Shown here in pieces: positions 53,427 through 62,718 of a DNA stretch of 64,000 nt (positions within the stretch are counted from its first letter, which is position 1; every line of letters begins with the position of its first letter). Location: positions 1 to 64,000 of the forward strand of contig JBFXCU010000016.1 in NCBI GenBank assembly GCA_050181835.1, in the 5' to 3' direction. The notes under the pieces are model-generated. The model was not told the origin of the DNA and made no database searches. It saw only the letters and a program-made list of their open reading frames with translations. This DNA comes from CAILZL01 sp050181835 (GTDB lineage Bacteria > Pseudomonadota > Gammaproteobacteria > Steroidobacterales > Steroidobacteraceae). Made by a program: the position numbers and the translations under genes.

Positions 53427-53798
53427 TTAGCCGACTCCAATAACAGCAACAGGCTTCGCTACTTCAGTTGGCTTGGCAGCCACAGCACGCTTCACCGAAG
53501 ACTTCCCTACTTTACTGACGGCTTTTTTCTTGCTGATAGTAGCAGATTTCTTTTTAACACCCGCTTTGGTTTTCAGTTTTGGCTTGGCCTTGAGCGGTGA
53601 AGTTTTACTCGACTTGGCAGCTTTCTTGGCATCCTTAAATTCCTGTTTGGCCGCTTTTAGTAAACCCTTGGTAGCTTCCAACACCTGTTTAACGGCCTGC
53701 ACTCTTTGCTTGGCCGCCTTCAGCTGCAGTTTGGCCACAGCCTGTGAAATACCGGCAGTTGGCTTGGAAGCACTTGTTTTTCCTACTTTTGCACTCAC
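53427..53798 (-). CDS. Histone H1-like Lys/Ala-rich basic protein
   Basis: This 123-residue protein is rich in Lys, Ala, Ser and Val and has few acidic residues. The N-terminal half looks like an amphipathic helix (A-V-A-K-L-Q-L-K-A-A-K-Q-R-V). The C-terminal half is a series of K-K and A-K repeats (about 70-115) like the tails of bacterial H1-like or AlgP-type proteins. It probably binds DNA or RNA. The GTG at 53798 was chosen because GGGAG lies 8 bp upstream; an ATG at 53861 has no such site. Function is inferred from composition only. Confidence 0.7.
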   Translation of the reverse strand: MSAKVGKTSASKPTAGISQAVAKLQLKAAKQRVQAVKQVLEATKGLLKAAKQEFKDAKKAAKSSKTSPLKAKPKLKTKAGVKKKSATISKKKAVSKVGKSSVKRAVAAKPTEVAKPVAVIGVG

Positions 53799-54203
53799 GA
53801 CAGTAACTCCCGACAACGAAAACGATGTACCGAAAGATAGCCTACTATAGATGGAGCTCACGGCGTCACCTTGCTAATTCAAAATGCGCTTCGGCACCGC
53901 CCTCCTCAACCCGAGCGACTCACTGCCTCAGGCAGCCGCTGAGCAGCCACCCTAACTAAACTCACCGAGCAGCCTAGCCGACGACCCTTTTGGTTCGCAG
54001 CACCGTTGAATTATTTTTTTCAGACACGGCAAGTTCAGCTAGAATCCCGCGATTCTTGGTCAGGCTGAGCCCCCGGATGTGCTGGACTAGGTGTCAGTCG
54101 CATTCATACGGAAATAACGGATCCGAATTCCTGTCTATACTCCACCTGATAATCAGGTGGTCGAATTTAGTTACTTTTTAAAAACTGTTACGGAAATTTT
54201 GTA
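53799..54203. promoter_or_regulatory. Divergent region between the H1-like gene and the EF-G gene, with leader hairpin
   Basis: These 405 bp separate divergent genes. A perfect stem CCACCTGA/TCAGGTGG with a TAA loop lies at 54142-54160, followed by a T-rich run, 44 bp before the EF-G start. It could be a leader hairpin or attenuator. I see no gene. Confidence 0.4.
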
Positions 54204-56360
54204 ATGCCTCGCACAACGCCCCTTTCTGATATTCGCAATATCGGCATCATCGCCCACGTCGACGCCGGCAAAACGACGACGACCGAACGCATCCTGTACT
54301 ACACCGGACGCAAGCACACCATTATCGATATTCACGATACCAAGGATCTGAAGACGTCGACGACTACCGACTACATGGAGCAAGAGCAGAAGCGTGGCAT
54401 CACGATTCAAAGTGCCGCTGTGTCTGCTTTCTGGCGCAACAAGAAGATCAATGTCATTGATACCCCCGGACACGTTGACTTCACTATTGAAGTGAATCGT
54501 TCGCTGCGTGTGCTCGACGGTGCGGTAGTGGTATTTGACGGTGTAGCTGGTGTGGAACCGCAGTCAGAAACCAACTGGCGTCTGGCCGATAACTATGACG
54601 TGCCGCGCATGTGCTATGTCAACAAAATGGATCGCAGTGGCGCCAACTTCCTGCGTTGCGTTGACATGATAAAGAAGCGTCTCGGCGCTCGTCCGTTGGT
54701 CATCCAGCTGCCGATTGGTTCGGAAGACAATTTCAAGGGCATGATCGACCTGGTCGAGATGAAGGCGCTCGTCTGGGCTTCAGACGACAAGGATGCTGAG
54801 TGGCAGATCATTGATGTCACCGATGGCATGGCTGACAAGCTAGGCATCACCGTACCGACTGATCGGGCGATTCTCAACGACATCCAGAAATACCGTATGG
54901 AACTGATCGATACCTGTCTTGAACAGGATGATGCAGCGATGGAGAAATATCTGACCGATGACATTCCGCCCAGCGCCGAGGTGCTGCGCGCAGCGCTGCG
55001 CAAAGGCACAATCACTTCCGCATTCACTCCAGTATTGTGTGGCTCGTCCTACAAAAACAAAGGCGTGCAACAAGTACTTGATGCAGTCGTGGATTACCTG
55101 CCCGCACCTACCGACGTAGCCGCCATCAAGACGGTTGATGCGGATGGCGAGCCGGTTGGCGAACGTAATTGTTCCGATGAAGAACCGTTCTCAGCGTTGG
55201 CATTCAAGGTGATCAATGATGCCTACGGCGCGCTGACCTTCGTGCGTGTGTATTCCGGCGTATTGACCAAGGGTGCATCGGTATTGAACTCAACCCGTGG
55301 CAAGCGCGAAAAAATTGGCCGCATGGTGGAAATGTTCGCCAAAGAAGCCAACCCAATTGAAGAAGCGCGGGCGGGCGATATTATTGCCCTAGTATCCATG
55401 GCGGATACCGAAACCGGCGATACGCTGTGCGATTCGGCGCATCCTGTAGTGTTGGAGCGCATGCGCTTCCCTGATCCGGTGATCAGTGTTTCGGTGAAGT
55501 CGAAGGTAAAGGCCGAGCAGGAAAAATTCAACGCAGCGCTGGGCAAGATGGTGCGCGCCGATCCCTCACTGCATCTGGAAACAGATCGTGAAACCGGCCA
55601 GACCATTCTGCGCGGCATGGGCGAGTTGCATCTTGAAGTGACACTGGATCGTATGCGTACCGAGTTCAATGTAGAAGGCGTTATGGGTGAGCCGCAGGTT
55701 GCTTATCGTGAAACCTTCACCAAGAAGATCGACGAGCAGTATGTACACAAGAAACAGACTGGTGGTTCGGGACAATTTGCCGAAGTGTGGATTACCTTTG
55801 AACCGTTAGAACGTGGCTCAGGCTTCGAGTTTGTCGACAAGACCGTGGGTGGCTCGGTACCTAAGGAATACGTCCCCTCGGTGGAGAAGGGCCTGAAGAT
55901 GCAGTTGGTAACTGGTGTCATGGCCCAATTTCCGACCGTCGATTTCCGCGCCACCCTCACCGATGGTAGCTACCATGATGTGGACTCGAACGCGCTGACT
56001 TTCGAACTTGCCGCCAAAGCCTGTTTCCGTGAAGCTATCCGCAAAGCTGGCCCAATCTTGTTGGAACCCGTGATGAAAGTAGAGACCGTCACCCCCGGTG
56101 ACTATCTCGGTGACGTCATCGGCGACGTCAATCGTCGTCGCGGCACCATCATGGATCAGCTGGAACGCGGCACGAATATCGCGGTTGTAGCCACCGTGCC
56201 ACTATCGGAAATGTTTGGCTACATCGGTCACTTACGTGGCATGACCAGCGGTCGCGCCTCATTCACGATGGAGTTCTCACACTACGACCCAGTACCACGC
56301 CAAGTAGCGGATGAAGTGATCGCCGAAGTAGCTAAAGCGAAAGCAGCCGCTGTAGCCTAA
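54204..56360 (+). CDS. fusA: Elongation factor G paralogue
   Basis: This 718-residue translational GTPase has the full EF-G domain set. G1 A-H-V-D-A-G-K-T-T is at about 17-25, with D-T-P-G-H-V-D-F, N-K-M-D, domain II, and the C-terminal E-F-G IV/V motifs (L-S-E-M-F-G-Y, G-R-A-S-F-T-M-E-F). It differs from canonical EF-G in switch I, where the usual I-G-E-V-H-D-G is replaced by I-I-D-I-H-D-T-K-D plus a few extra residues, and I-T-I-Q-S-A-A replaces I-T-I-T-S-A-A. It stands alone, away from rpsL, rpsG and tuf. It may be a second EF-G; the canonical copy is probably elsewhere. Confidence 0.85.
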   Translation: MPRTTPLSDIRNIGIIAHVDAGKTTTTERILYYTGRKHTIIDIHDTKDLKTSTTTDYMEQEQKRGITIQSAAVSAFWRNKKINVIDTPGHVDFTIEVNRSLRVLDGAVVVFDGVAGVEPQSETNWRLADNYDVPRMCYVNKMDRSGANFLRCVDMIKKRLGARPLVIQLPIGSEDNFKGMIDLVEMKALVWASDDKDAEWQIIDVTDGMADKLGITVPTDRAILNDIQKYRMELIDTCLEQDDAAMEKYLTDDIPPSAEVLRAALRKGTITSAFTPVLCGSSYKNKGVQQVLDAVVDYLPAPTDVAAIKTVDADGEPVGERNCSDEEPFSALAFKVINDAYGALTFVRVYSGVLTKGASVLNSTRGKREKIGRMVEMFAKEANPIEEARAGDIIALVSMADTETGDTLCDSAHPVVLERMRFPDPVISVSVKSKVKAEQEKFNAALGKMVRADPSLHLETDRETGQTILRGMGELHLEVTLDRMRTEFNVEGVMGEPQVAYRETFTKKIDEQYVHKKQTGGSGQFAEVWITFEPLERGSGFEFVDKTVGGSVPKEYVPSVEKGLKMQLVTGVMAQFPTVDFRATLTDGSYHDVDSNALTFELAAKACFREAIRKAGPILLEPVMKVETVTPGDYLGDVIGDVNRRRGTIMDQLERGTNIAVVATVPLSEMFGYIGHLRGMTSGRASFTMEFSHYDPVPRQVADEVIAEVAKAKAAAVA

Positions 56361-56457
56361 ATCGACCCACACAATGGCGGATCTTCAACAGAGCGGTACA
56401 TGTAAAAGTTGTTACCGCCTGTTCTATGCGGCTTTCTGCATCTTGGTTCCTTTACTA

Positions 56458-56501
56458 ACGACCGTACTGGCGAGTGACTCGCTAGCACGGTCGTTTCTTT
56501 T
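56458..56501 (+). terminator. Rho-independent terminator downstream of the EF-G gene
   Basis: ACGACCGT and ACGGTCGT pair, with an inner GCGAGT/ACTCGC stem, and are followed by TTCTTTT. It lies 98 bp after the EF-G stop. Confidence 0.8.
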
Positions 56502-56586
56502 GGTGGCGCAGGATTAAAATTAGAATTTAGCGGCTACTGGCTAGGATCTGGATTTATCGATATTGCTTGTACAATGAAATGTAACT

Positions 56587-56976
56587 ATGTTGCTTGCCAA
56601 TTCATTTGACCTAACTAGCGGCACCGTCATTCTGCGCTTGATGTGCGCGTTATTTTTTATTCCACATATACATTTCAAAGCCTTTGGTAATCCTCCACCT
56701 GCCTCAGAATTTTTTATCAAGGCAGGATACCCTCATCCACTGGTATTCATGCGAATAGCATTGATTATCGAAATAACTACCAGCTCCTTGCTGTTTCTAA
56801 ATATCTACACCCACTATGTAGCTCTAATGTGCACCGGCATGTTGAGCGTAGCTGCTGTCTCTGTATTTTTTGCCAACGACAAAAAATGGATCTGGTTATG
56901 GCCCAAAGGGGGTAAGGAATACCCGATATTCTGGGCGCTTACCTGTGTTGCGGTATCTATGCTCTATTGGCCCTAG
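56587..56976 (+). CDS. DoxX-family membrane protein
   Basis: This 129-residue integral membrane protein has four hydrophobic helices and the DoxX-like F-F-I-P-H and A-G-Y-P-H-P motifs. Members are associated with redox or sulfur metabolism but are mostly uncharacterised. The gene is AT-richer by eye than its neighbours, and it sits alone between two terminator-like hairpins, which suggests acquisition. The exact function is unknown. Confidence 0.75.
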   Translation: MLLANSFDLTSGTVILRLMCALFFIPHIHFKAFGNPPPASEFFIKAGYPHPLVFMRIALIIEITTSSLLFLNIYTHYVALMCTGMLSVAAVSVFFANDKKWIWLWPKGGKEYPIFWALTCVAVSMLYWP

Positions 56977-57009
56977 CTCGCCGTTGAAAATTTTATTTTC
57001 AACGGCGAG
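56977..57009 (+). terminator. Perfect 15-bp inverted repeat abutting the DoxX stop
   Basis: CTCGCCGTTGAAAAT and its exact complement are separated by three T, starting at the base after the stop codon. It should form a very stable hairpin that ends transcription or blocks 3' decay. No T tract follows, so intrinsic termination is not assured. Confidence 0.55.
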
Positions 57010-57190
57010 TGTGTGGCTGAAAGTGGGCTGGTGCACGGCACGTGTACTGTTTCGGTTGTTACAAGCGCAAGGATATCCCGATGGGTACTGTCGCCATGAC
57101 CCATGTTGGTCAGTAGCGCGATCAAATTCGCTCACTCTAGTCGCCCAAGTCGCGGAAAAAGCAATGTGCCTCTGCTCGCATTGCTTATCA

Positions 57191-58066
57191 TCACAAGCTT
57201 AACGAGCTAGTGAAGCGCATTGGTGCACCACTAACCGGGTCGACGAATTCCAATCTCGCTGCTAGCAGCTTAAGGGGCCGTGAATAATCATTCGCCACGC
57301 GCTCAGTCAAGGCAGGATAAAAGTCATCATTGAGAATACCTGCGCCCAATGACACCATATGTACTCGTAGCTGATGCTTCTTACCGGTGATAGGTGATAG
57401 TGCATAACGCCAATTCACTGCACCACGTTCAAGCACGTCAATGTGCGTTTCGGAATTAGCCACGCCCGTCACCTCCTGCATACGAAAGAAAGGCTCGCCA
57501 CTTACCATACAACTGCGGTGAGTTAGTGGAAACTCAAGCATCGGCAATGCGGGCGCAATGGCTTGATAGTGTTTGGTAATGTTGCGGCCGCTAAATAGTG
57601 CATGGTATTGCGCCCGTGTTTTAGGATTGATCGAAAACATCACCAACCCGGCGGTGCCACGATCAATACGATGCAAAGGTGCCAGCTGCGGTGCGTCGAG
57701 CCGTTCAATTAATCGCGCCAACAAGCATTGTGTAACGTACTCACCTTTAGGTGTCACCGGTAGAAAATGTGGCTTGTCGGCGACGACGATGTTGGCATCG
57801 GCATACACAATTGATTCAGCGAAGGGAATGATTTGCTCCGCTGCAACTTCACGAAAATAACGAATCGTCTGCCCGACACGATAGAGGCTATCGAAAGCCA
57901 CAGGCTTTCCTTCTTGGTCCAGCACGCGGCCACGCGCCATACGACTCAGCCATTGTTCACGACTGATGTGATCAAAATGATCACATAAGCAATCCAGCAC
58001 TGTTGTCCATCTACCCGGCGGCAGTTGTAGAGTACTGGCAACACTGTGTTTTGGCGGTGACGGCAT
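57191..58066 (-). CDS. RluA-family RNA pseudouridine synthase
   Basis: This 291-residue pseudouridine synthase has the catalytic Asp135 in H-R-I-D-R-G-T-A-G-L, which isomerises uridine in rRNA or tRNA. An N-terminal S4-like region (about 15-75, including R-M-A-R-G-R-V) is followed by the RluA catalytic domain with K-H-Q-L-R-V-H-M. It does not match RluA, RluC or RluD closely enough for me to name the target. It is transcribed alone and diverges from zwf. Confidence 0.9.
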   Translation of the reverse strand: MPSPPKHSVASTLQLPPGRWTTVLDCLCDHFDHISREQWLSRMARGRVLDQEGKPVAFDSLYRVGQTIRYFREVAAEQIIPFAESIVYADANIVVADKPHFLPVTPKGEYVTQCLLARLIERLDAPQLAPLHRIDRGTAGLVMFSINPKTRAQYHALFSGRNITKHYQAIAPALPMLEFPLTHRSCMVSGEPFFRMQEVTGVANSETHIDVLERGAVNWRYALSPITGKKHQLRVHMVSLGAGILNDDFYPALTERVANDYSRPLKLLAARLEFVDPVSGAPMRFTSSLSL

Positions 58067-58088
58067 ATCAACTTTGAGTGTTTAAGGC

Positions 58089-58108
58089 GGTCGGAATAGA
58101 TTCCAACC
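58089..58108. repeat. GGTCGGAAT-type palindrome upstream of zwf
   Basis: GGTCGGAATAGATTCCAACC is a near-perfect 9-bp inverted repeat with a 2-bp centre. A second copy with 17 of 20 bases identical lies after zwf at 59764-59783. It lies in the zwf and pseudouridine synthase promoter gap. Confidence 0.6.
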
Positions 58109-58253
58109 TGCAACAGTCAGTCACTGTAAGTCAGTTAATGACTTGCGTACACCAACCGCTATTCTTGATTTTGCGTGATTGTGACGACAAACAAGTAACA
58201 TGGTGCCTATCTTGCATGCTTGTAATCGCTTAGACAGCACATTAGTTCGTTAA

Positions 58254-59732
58254 ATGAGGTTGAACACGGTGGCAAAGATTCCTCCTGGCGTGGGCCCGAA
58301 GTATCCGCAAGTGGTGGTATTGGTAGGTGCAACCGGCGATCTGGCGCGGCGCAAGCTGTTGCCGGGCCTGTTTCATTTATCGAGCTCGGGGTTTATTCCC
58401 AGCTGTCGGATTATTGGCGTGTCGCTAGATGACATTGATGTCACCGAATTTCGGGCACGAGCACGGCAGGCAATTACAGACTGCTCCACCCGGAAAGTCA
58501 CCGATGCCACTTGGCAAGCCTTTGCCGACTGCTTGGACTTTGTGCCACTTAGTGCAGGCGAGACAGCACTTAAGGCAGCGGTGGAGAAGGCAGAACAGTC
58601 CATTGGTAGCGAATGTCGTCGACTGCACTATCTGAGCGTACCGCCTGCTGCGGCGCTAACCGTAGTACGTATGCTGGGTGATGCTGGACTGGTAGAACGG
58701 TCGCGCATCATCATGGAAAAGCCGTTTGGCACCGATCTAGCCAGCGCCGTTTCGTTGAATGCCAAGCTGCATGAAGTATTCACTGAGGAACAGATATTCC
58801 GCATCGATCACTTTCTGGGTAAAGAACCGGCGCAGAACATTCTCGCCTTCCGCTTTGCCAATGGCTTGTTTGAACCAATCTGGAATCGCAACTTCATTGA
58901 CCACGTACAAATCGACGTGCCGGAGACGCTGGGACTGGAAAACCGCTCCGCTTTTTACGAACATACCGGCGCGTTTCGCGACATGGTAGTCACGCATCTA
59001 TTCCAGATCCTTGGCTTCGTGGCGATGGAACCCCCTACCGCACTTGACCCAAAACCAATCAGCGAAGAAAAGAACAAAGTCTTTCGCAGTATGGTGCCCA
59101 TCAGGCCAGCCGACGTGGTGCGCGGCCAATACACCGGTTATCGAGCCGAAGAAGGCGTGGATACCGAATCAGATACCGAAACCTTCATTGCCCTGAAGTG
59201 CGAAATAGATAACTGGCGCTGGGCCGGCGTACCGTTCTTCCTGCGCACTGGCAAACGCTTGGGAGCAGGCCAACGCATTATCTCAATTGCCTTTCGTGAA
59301 CCACCAAAGAGCATGTTTCCGGCCGATTCTGGCGTCGGCGCGCAAGGGCCGGATCATCTGACCTTCGACTTGGCTGATGTCTCGAAAATGTCGCTGTCGT
59401 TCTATGGCAAACGCCCCGGCCCCGGAATGCGGCTGGACAAGTTGAGCCTGCAGTTCGCCATGCATGACACCGGTTTGGGCGACGATGTACTCGAAGCCTA
59501 TGAACGACTGATTTTGGACGCTATGCGCGGCGATCACACCTTATTTACCACGGCAGAAGGCATTGAACGCTTATGGGCCGTGTCGGCTCAATTGCTCGAA
59601 TCACCTCCGCCGGTACGCTTTTATGCTCAAGGCTCATGGGGCCCTAACGCTATTCACCAATTGGTTGCTCCGCACGCCTGGCGACTGCCGTTTGAACGGG
59701 CATGGCGCGACCCAAATCAGCTGGGAGCGTAG
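58254..59732 (+). CDS. zwf: Glucose-6-phosphate 1-dehydrogenase
   Basis: This 492-residue enzyme is the NADP-dependent entry into the pentose phosphate and Entner-Doudoroff pathways. The nucleotide-binding G-A-T-G-D-L-A-R-R-K-L lies near the N-terminus. The active-site signature R-I-D-H-F-L-G-K-E is at about 181-189, and the substrate region R-T-G-K-R-L follows. No pgl or edd gene is adjacent. The coding region is bracketed by two copies of a palindromic motif. The ATG at 58254 is followed by an in-frame GTG at 58269, and either could be used. Confidence 0.96.
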   Translation: MRLNTVAKIPPGVGPKYPQVVVLVGATGDLARRKLLPGLFHLSSSGFIPSCRIIGVSLDDIDVTEFRARARQAITDCSTRKVTDATWQAFADCLDFVPLSAGETALKAAVEKAEQSIGSECRRLHYLSVPPAAALTVVRMLGDAGLVERSRIIMEKPFGTDLASAVSLNAKLHEVFTEEQIFRIDHFLGKEPAQNILAFRFANGLFEPIWNRNFIDHVQIDVPETLGLENRSAFYEHTGAFRDMVVTHLFQILGFVAMEPPTALDPKPISEEKNKVFRSMVPIRPADVVRGQYTGYRAEEGVDTESDTETFIALKCEIDNWRWAGVPFFLRTGKRLGAGQRIISIAFREPPKSMFPADSGVGAQGPDHLTFDLADVSKMSLSFYGKRPGPGMRLDKLSLQFAMHDTGLGDDVLEAYERLILDAMRGDHTLFTTAEGIERLWAVSAQLLESPPPVRFYAQGSWGPNAIHQLVAPHAWRLPFERAWRDPNQLGA

Positions 59733-59763
59733 AGACTTACTTCAGCCGATCTCAGCGCTGTTC

Positions 59764-59783
59764 GGTCGGAATTGATTCCGGCC
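59764..59783. repeat. GGTCGGAAT-type palindrome downstream of zwf
   Basis: GGTCGGAATTGATTCCGGCC is an inverted repeat like the copy at 58089-58108, sharing GGTCGGAAT and GATTCC. It lies between zwf and valS, 92 bp before the valS -10. It could be a shared operator, a REP-type repeat or a transcript-end hairpin. Confidence 0.6.
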
Positions 59784-59874
59784 TGGCAGCGAATTTCCAT
59801 CGCACCCCGTTCGCCGCAGGCAATCAAGCGATAAATCACCCCTAACAAACATCAGGTTGGGCAGCCAAGCCCGC

Positions 59875-59880
59875 TATAAT
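59875..59880 (+). promoter_or_regulatory. -10 element of a valS promoter
   Basis: A perfect TATAAT lies 33 bp before the valS start at 59914. The -35 is not clear, although the upstream CAGGTTGGGCAGCC region is GC-rich. Confidence 0.55.
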
Positions 59881-59913
59881 TCCGCGCTTTATCAGCCGCA
59901 GATTTCCCGCCTC

Positions 59914-62703
59914 ATGGATAAGTCCTACTCGCCGCACGACATCGAACAGCCCATTTACCAAAAATGGGAATCAACTGGCTGCTTTGCCCCCTCGGGTAGC
60001 GGCAATCCTTACTGCATCATGATTCCGCCGCCCAATGTCACCGGCACGCTGCACATGGGCCATGCCTTCCAGCACACGCTGATGGACACCCTCACCCGCC
60101 TGCACCGCATGGAGGGTGATAACACCTTGTGGCAACCGGGCACCGACCACGCGGGCATTGCCACGCAGATGGTGGTGGAGCGACAACTGAATGCAACCGG
60201 CCAGAAGCGCCATGATCTGGGTCGTGAAAAATTCATTGAACGCGTGTGGGAGTGGAAGCAGGAATCCGGCGACACCATTTCACGACAAATGCGCCGCCTC
60301 GGTAATTCCGTGGACTGGCAGCGTGAGCGCTTCACCATGGACGAAGGCTTATCGAAAGCCGTCACCGAAGTCTTCGTCAAGCTGCATGAAGAAAAGCTGA
60401 TTTATCGCGGCAAGCGTCTGGTGAACTGGGACCCGGTACTACACACCGCGCTCTCTGATCTGGAAGTATTGTCCGAACCCGAGCAAGGCCACCTGTGGCA
60501 CTTCCGCTATCCGCTTGAGGACGGCTCAGGTCATCTGGTCGTCGCCACCACTCGTCCTGAAACCATGCTCGGCGATACTGCCGTCGCTGTACATCCAGAA
60601 GATGAACGTTACGTACACCTGATCGGCAAGCAGGTCAAGCTACCATTAACCAATCGACTGATTCCGATCATTGCCGATGACTATGTGGATCGTGAGTTTG
60701 GTACCGGCTGCGTGAAAATTACGCCCGCACATGATTTCAATGACTATGAAATGGGCAAGCGACATGGCTTGGCACTGATTAATATTTTTGATGCCAGCGC
60801 GACCATGAACGACGCTGTATCAACGCAATATCAGGGATTGGATCGTTTTGTAGCACGCAAAAAAATCATTGCCGATCTTGAAGCACTGGATCTGGTTGAA
60901 AAGATTGAGCCACACACGCTGGCTGTACCACGCGGTGATCGTAGCCACGCCGTACTCGAACCCTGGCTCACCGACCAATGGTATGTGTGTATCGCACCGC
61001 TGGCAAAACCTGCCATCAACGCTGTCGAAGATGGCAGCATCAAGTTTGTGCCGGAAAACTGGAGCAAAACCTATTACCAATGGATGCATAACATTCAGGA
61101 CTGGTGCATCAGTCGGCAACTGTGGTGGGGCCATCGCGTACCTGCCTGGTATGACGAGCAAGGCAACATCTTTGTTGCACGCACAGAAGCAGAAGCGCAG
61201 CAACAAGCAACCGCCAAGCACGGCAAAGCGGTAGCACTCAAGCAAGATGACGACGTGCTCGACACCTGGTTCTCTTCGGCGCTATGGCCCTTTTCTACAC
61301 TGGGCTGGCCGGAGCAGACACCATCCTTAAAAACCTTTTATCCCACCAATGTATTGGTCACTGGCTTTGACATCATTTTCTTCTGGGTCGCACGCATGAT
61401 CATGATGGGCTTAAAGTTCACCGGCGAAGTGCCTTTCAAAGAGGTGTACATCACCGGCCTGATTCGTGATGAAAACGGCGACAAGATGTCAAAGTCAAAG
61501 GGCAACATTATTGACCCATTGGATTTGATTGATGGCATCGAACTCGAAGCGCTGGTGACAAAGCGAACATCGGGCATGATGCAGCCGCACCTAAAGGACA
61601 AAATCGAAAAAGCCACGCGCAAGCAATTTCCCGCTGGCATTCCAGCCTACGGCACCGATGCATTGCGCTTTACCTTTGCTGCATTAGCCACGCAGGGCCG
61701 CGACATTCGCTTTGACCTGGGTCGCATCGATGGCTATCGCAACTTCTGTAATAAGCTGTGGAACGCAGCGCGCTATGTGCTGATAAATACTGAAGGGAAG
61801 GACTGCGGCCTGAGTGGTGAGTGCGAATACTCCATTGCCGATCGCTGGATTCGTTCGCGCCTTGGTCATACCATCGAACAGGCTCGCAAGCGCTTTGATG
61901 AATATCGGTTTGATCTGGCCTCACAAGCACTGTATGAATTTGCCTGGTATGAGTACTGCGACTGGTATTTAGAATTGTGCAAGCCAGTGTTGCAATCAGA
62001 TACTTCTAGCGAAGTGCAAAAACGCGGCACACGTCAAACCCTATTACAGGTATTTGAAGCGTATCTACGACTGTTACATCCACTAATGCCATTTATCACC
62101 GAAGAAATATGGCAGAGTATCGCGCCATTAACGAGCAGGGTTTCCCCAGCAGAATCAAATAAGACCATCATGCTGCAGCGCTACCCGAAGCTGTGTGATT
62201 TTCCGATTGATACTGCGGCAGACAGTGCCATCGCTCCTATCAAAGCCGCCATTCTCGGTCCGCGTCAGATTCGCGGCCAGCTGGATGTGCCGCAATCACG
62301 CAAGGTAACGCTGTACTTCAAGTCCGCACAGCCCGGTGACTGGCAAGCGATTCAAGATAATCTGACCTTGGTGCAAGGTGCAGCCAATGTCTTGGAAATT
62401 ATTGAAGTGAAAGATGATGCAAGCCTGCCGCCCACTGCCCTGCAAGTAGTCGATGGCCGTTCATTGTATGCACCTTTGAAAGAGCTGATTGATGACATCG
62501 ACACGGAGTTGGCACGCATTGGAAAGCGCAAAGTCAAAACCGCACAGGAACTGAGCAAGTGCGAAAACAAACTCGGCAACGCCAAGTTTGTTGACAACGC
62601 TCCCGCCGAAGTGGTCGAACAGGAACGAGCGCGCATTGCCGCTTTCAAGGCAGAGCTCGCGCAGTTGGAAGAACAGGCGAAACGAGTAGAAACATTGCGC
62701 TAA
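59914..62703 (+). CDS. valS: Valyl-tRNA synthetase
   Basis: This 929-residue class I aminoacyl-tRNA synthetase has the HIGH-type motif H-M-G-H at 47-50 and the K-M-S-K-S motif in G-D-K-M-S-K-S-K-G-N. An editing CP1 domain is present (G-T-G-C-V-K-I-T-P-A-H-D), as is the C-terminal coiled-coil arm. The ATG at 59914 matches the family's N-terminus; an upstream in-frame ATG would add 19 residues spanning the -10 element. Confidence 0.98.
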   Translation: MDKSYSPHDIEQPIYQKWESTGCFAPSGSGNPYCIMIPPPNVTGTLHMGHAFQHTLMDTLTRLHRMEGDNTLWQPGTDHAGIATQMVVERQLNATGQKRHDLGREKFIERVWEWKQESGDTISRQMRRLGNSVDWQRERFTMDEGLSKAVTEVFVKLHEEKLIYRGKRLVNWDPVLHTALSDLEVLSEPEQGHLWHFRYPLEDGSGHLVVATTRPETMLGDTAVAVHPEDERYVHLIGKQVKLPLTNRLIPIIADDYVDREFGTGCVKITPAHDFNDYEMGKRHGLALINIFDASATMNDAVSTQYQGLDRFVARKKIIADLEALDLVEKIEPHTLAVPRGDRSHAVLEPWLTDQWYVCIAPLAKPAINAVEDGSIKFVPENWSKTYYQWMHNIQDWCISRQLWWGHRVPAWYDEQGNIFVARTEAEAQQQATAKHGKAVALKQDDDVLDTWFSSALWPFSTLGWPEQTPSLKTFYPTNVLVTGFDIIFFWVARMIMMGLKFTGEVPFKEVYITGLIRDENGDKMSKSKGNIIDPLDLIDGIELEALVTKRTSGMMQPHLKDKIEKATRKQFPAGIPAYGTDALRFTFAALATQGRDIRFDLGRIDGYRNFCNKLWNAARYVLINTEGKDCGLSGECEYSIADRWIRSRLGHTIEQARKRFDEYRFDLASQALYEFAWYEYCDWYLELCKPVLQSDTSSEVQKRGTRQTLLQVFEAYLRLLHPLMPFITEEIWQSIAPLTSRVSPAESNKTIMLQRYPKLCDFPIDTAADSAIAPIKAAILGPRQIRGQLDVPQSRKVTLYFKSAQPGDWQAIQDNLTLVQGAANVLEIIEVKDDASLPPTALQVVDGRSLYAPLKELIDDIDTELARIGKRKVKTAQELSKCENKLGNAKFVDNAPAEVVEQERARIAAFKAELAQLEEQAKRVETLR

Positions 62704-62718
62704 GACAATTAGGTGCGC

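Noticed and set aside
53301..53600. 99-codon frame opposite the H1-like gene
   Set aside because: It runs through the non-coding gap and then antisense to the better supported basic protein, with no ribosome site.
54614..55669. Long frames antisense to the EF-G gene
   Set aside because: They are shadows of a conserved coding sequence, rich in Ser and Arg as typical for antisense frames.
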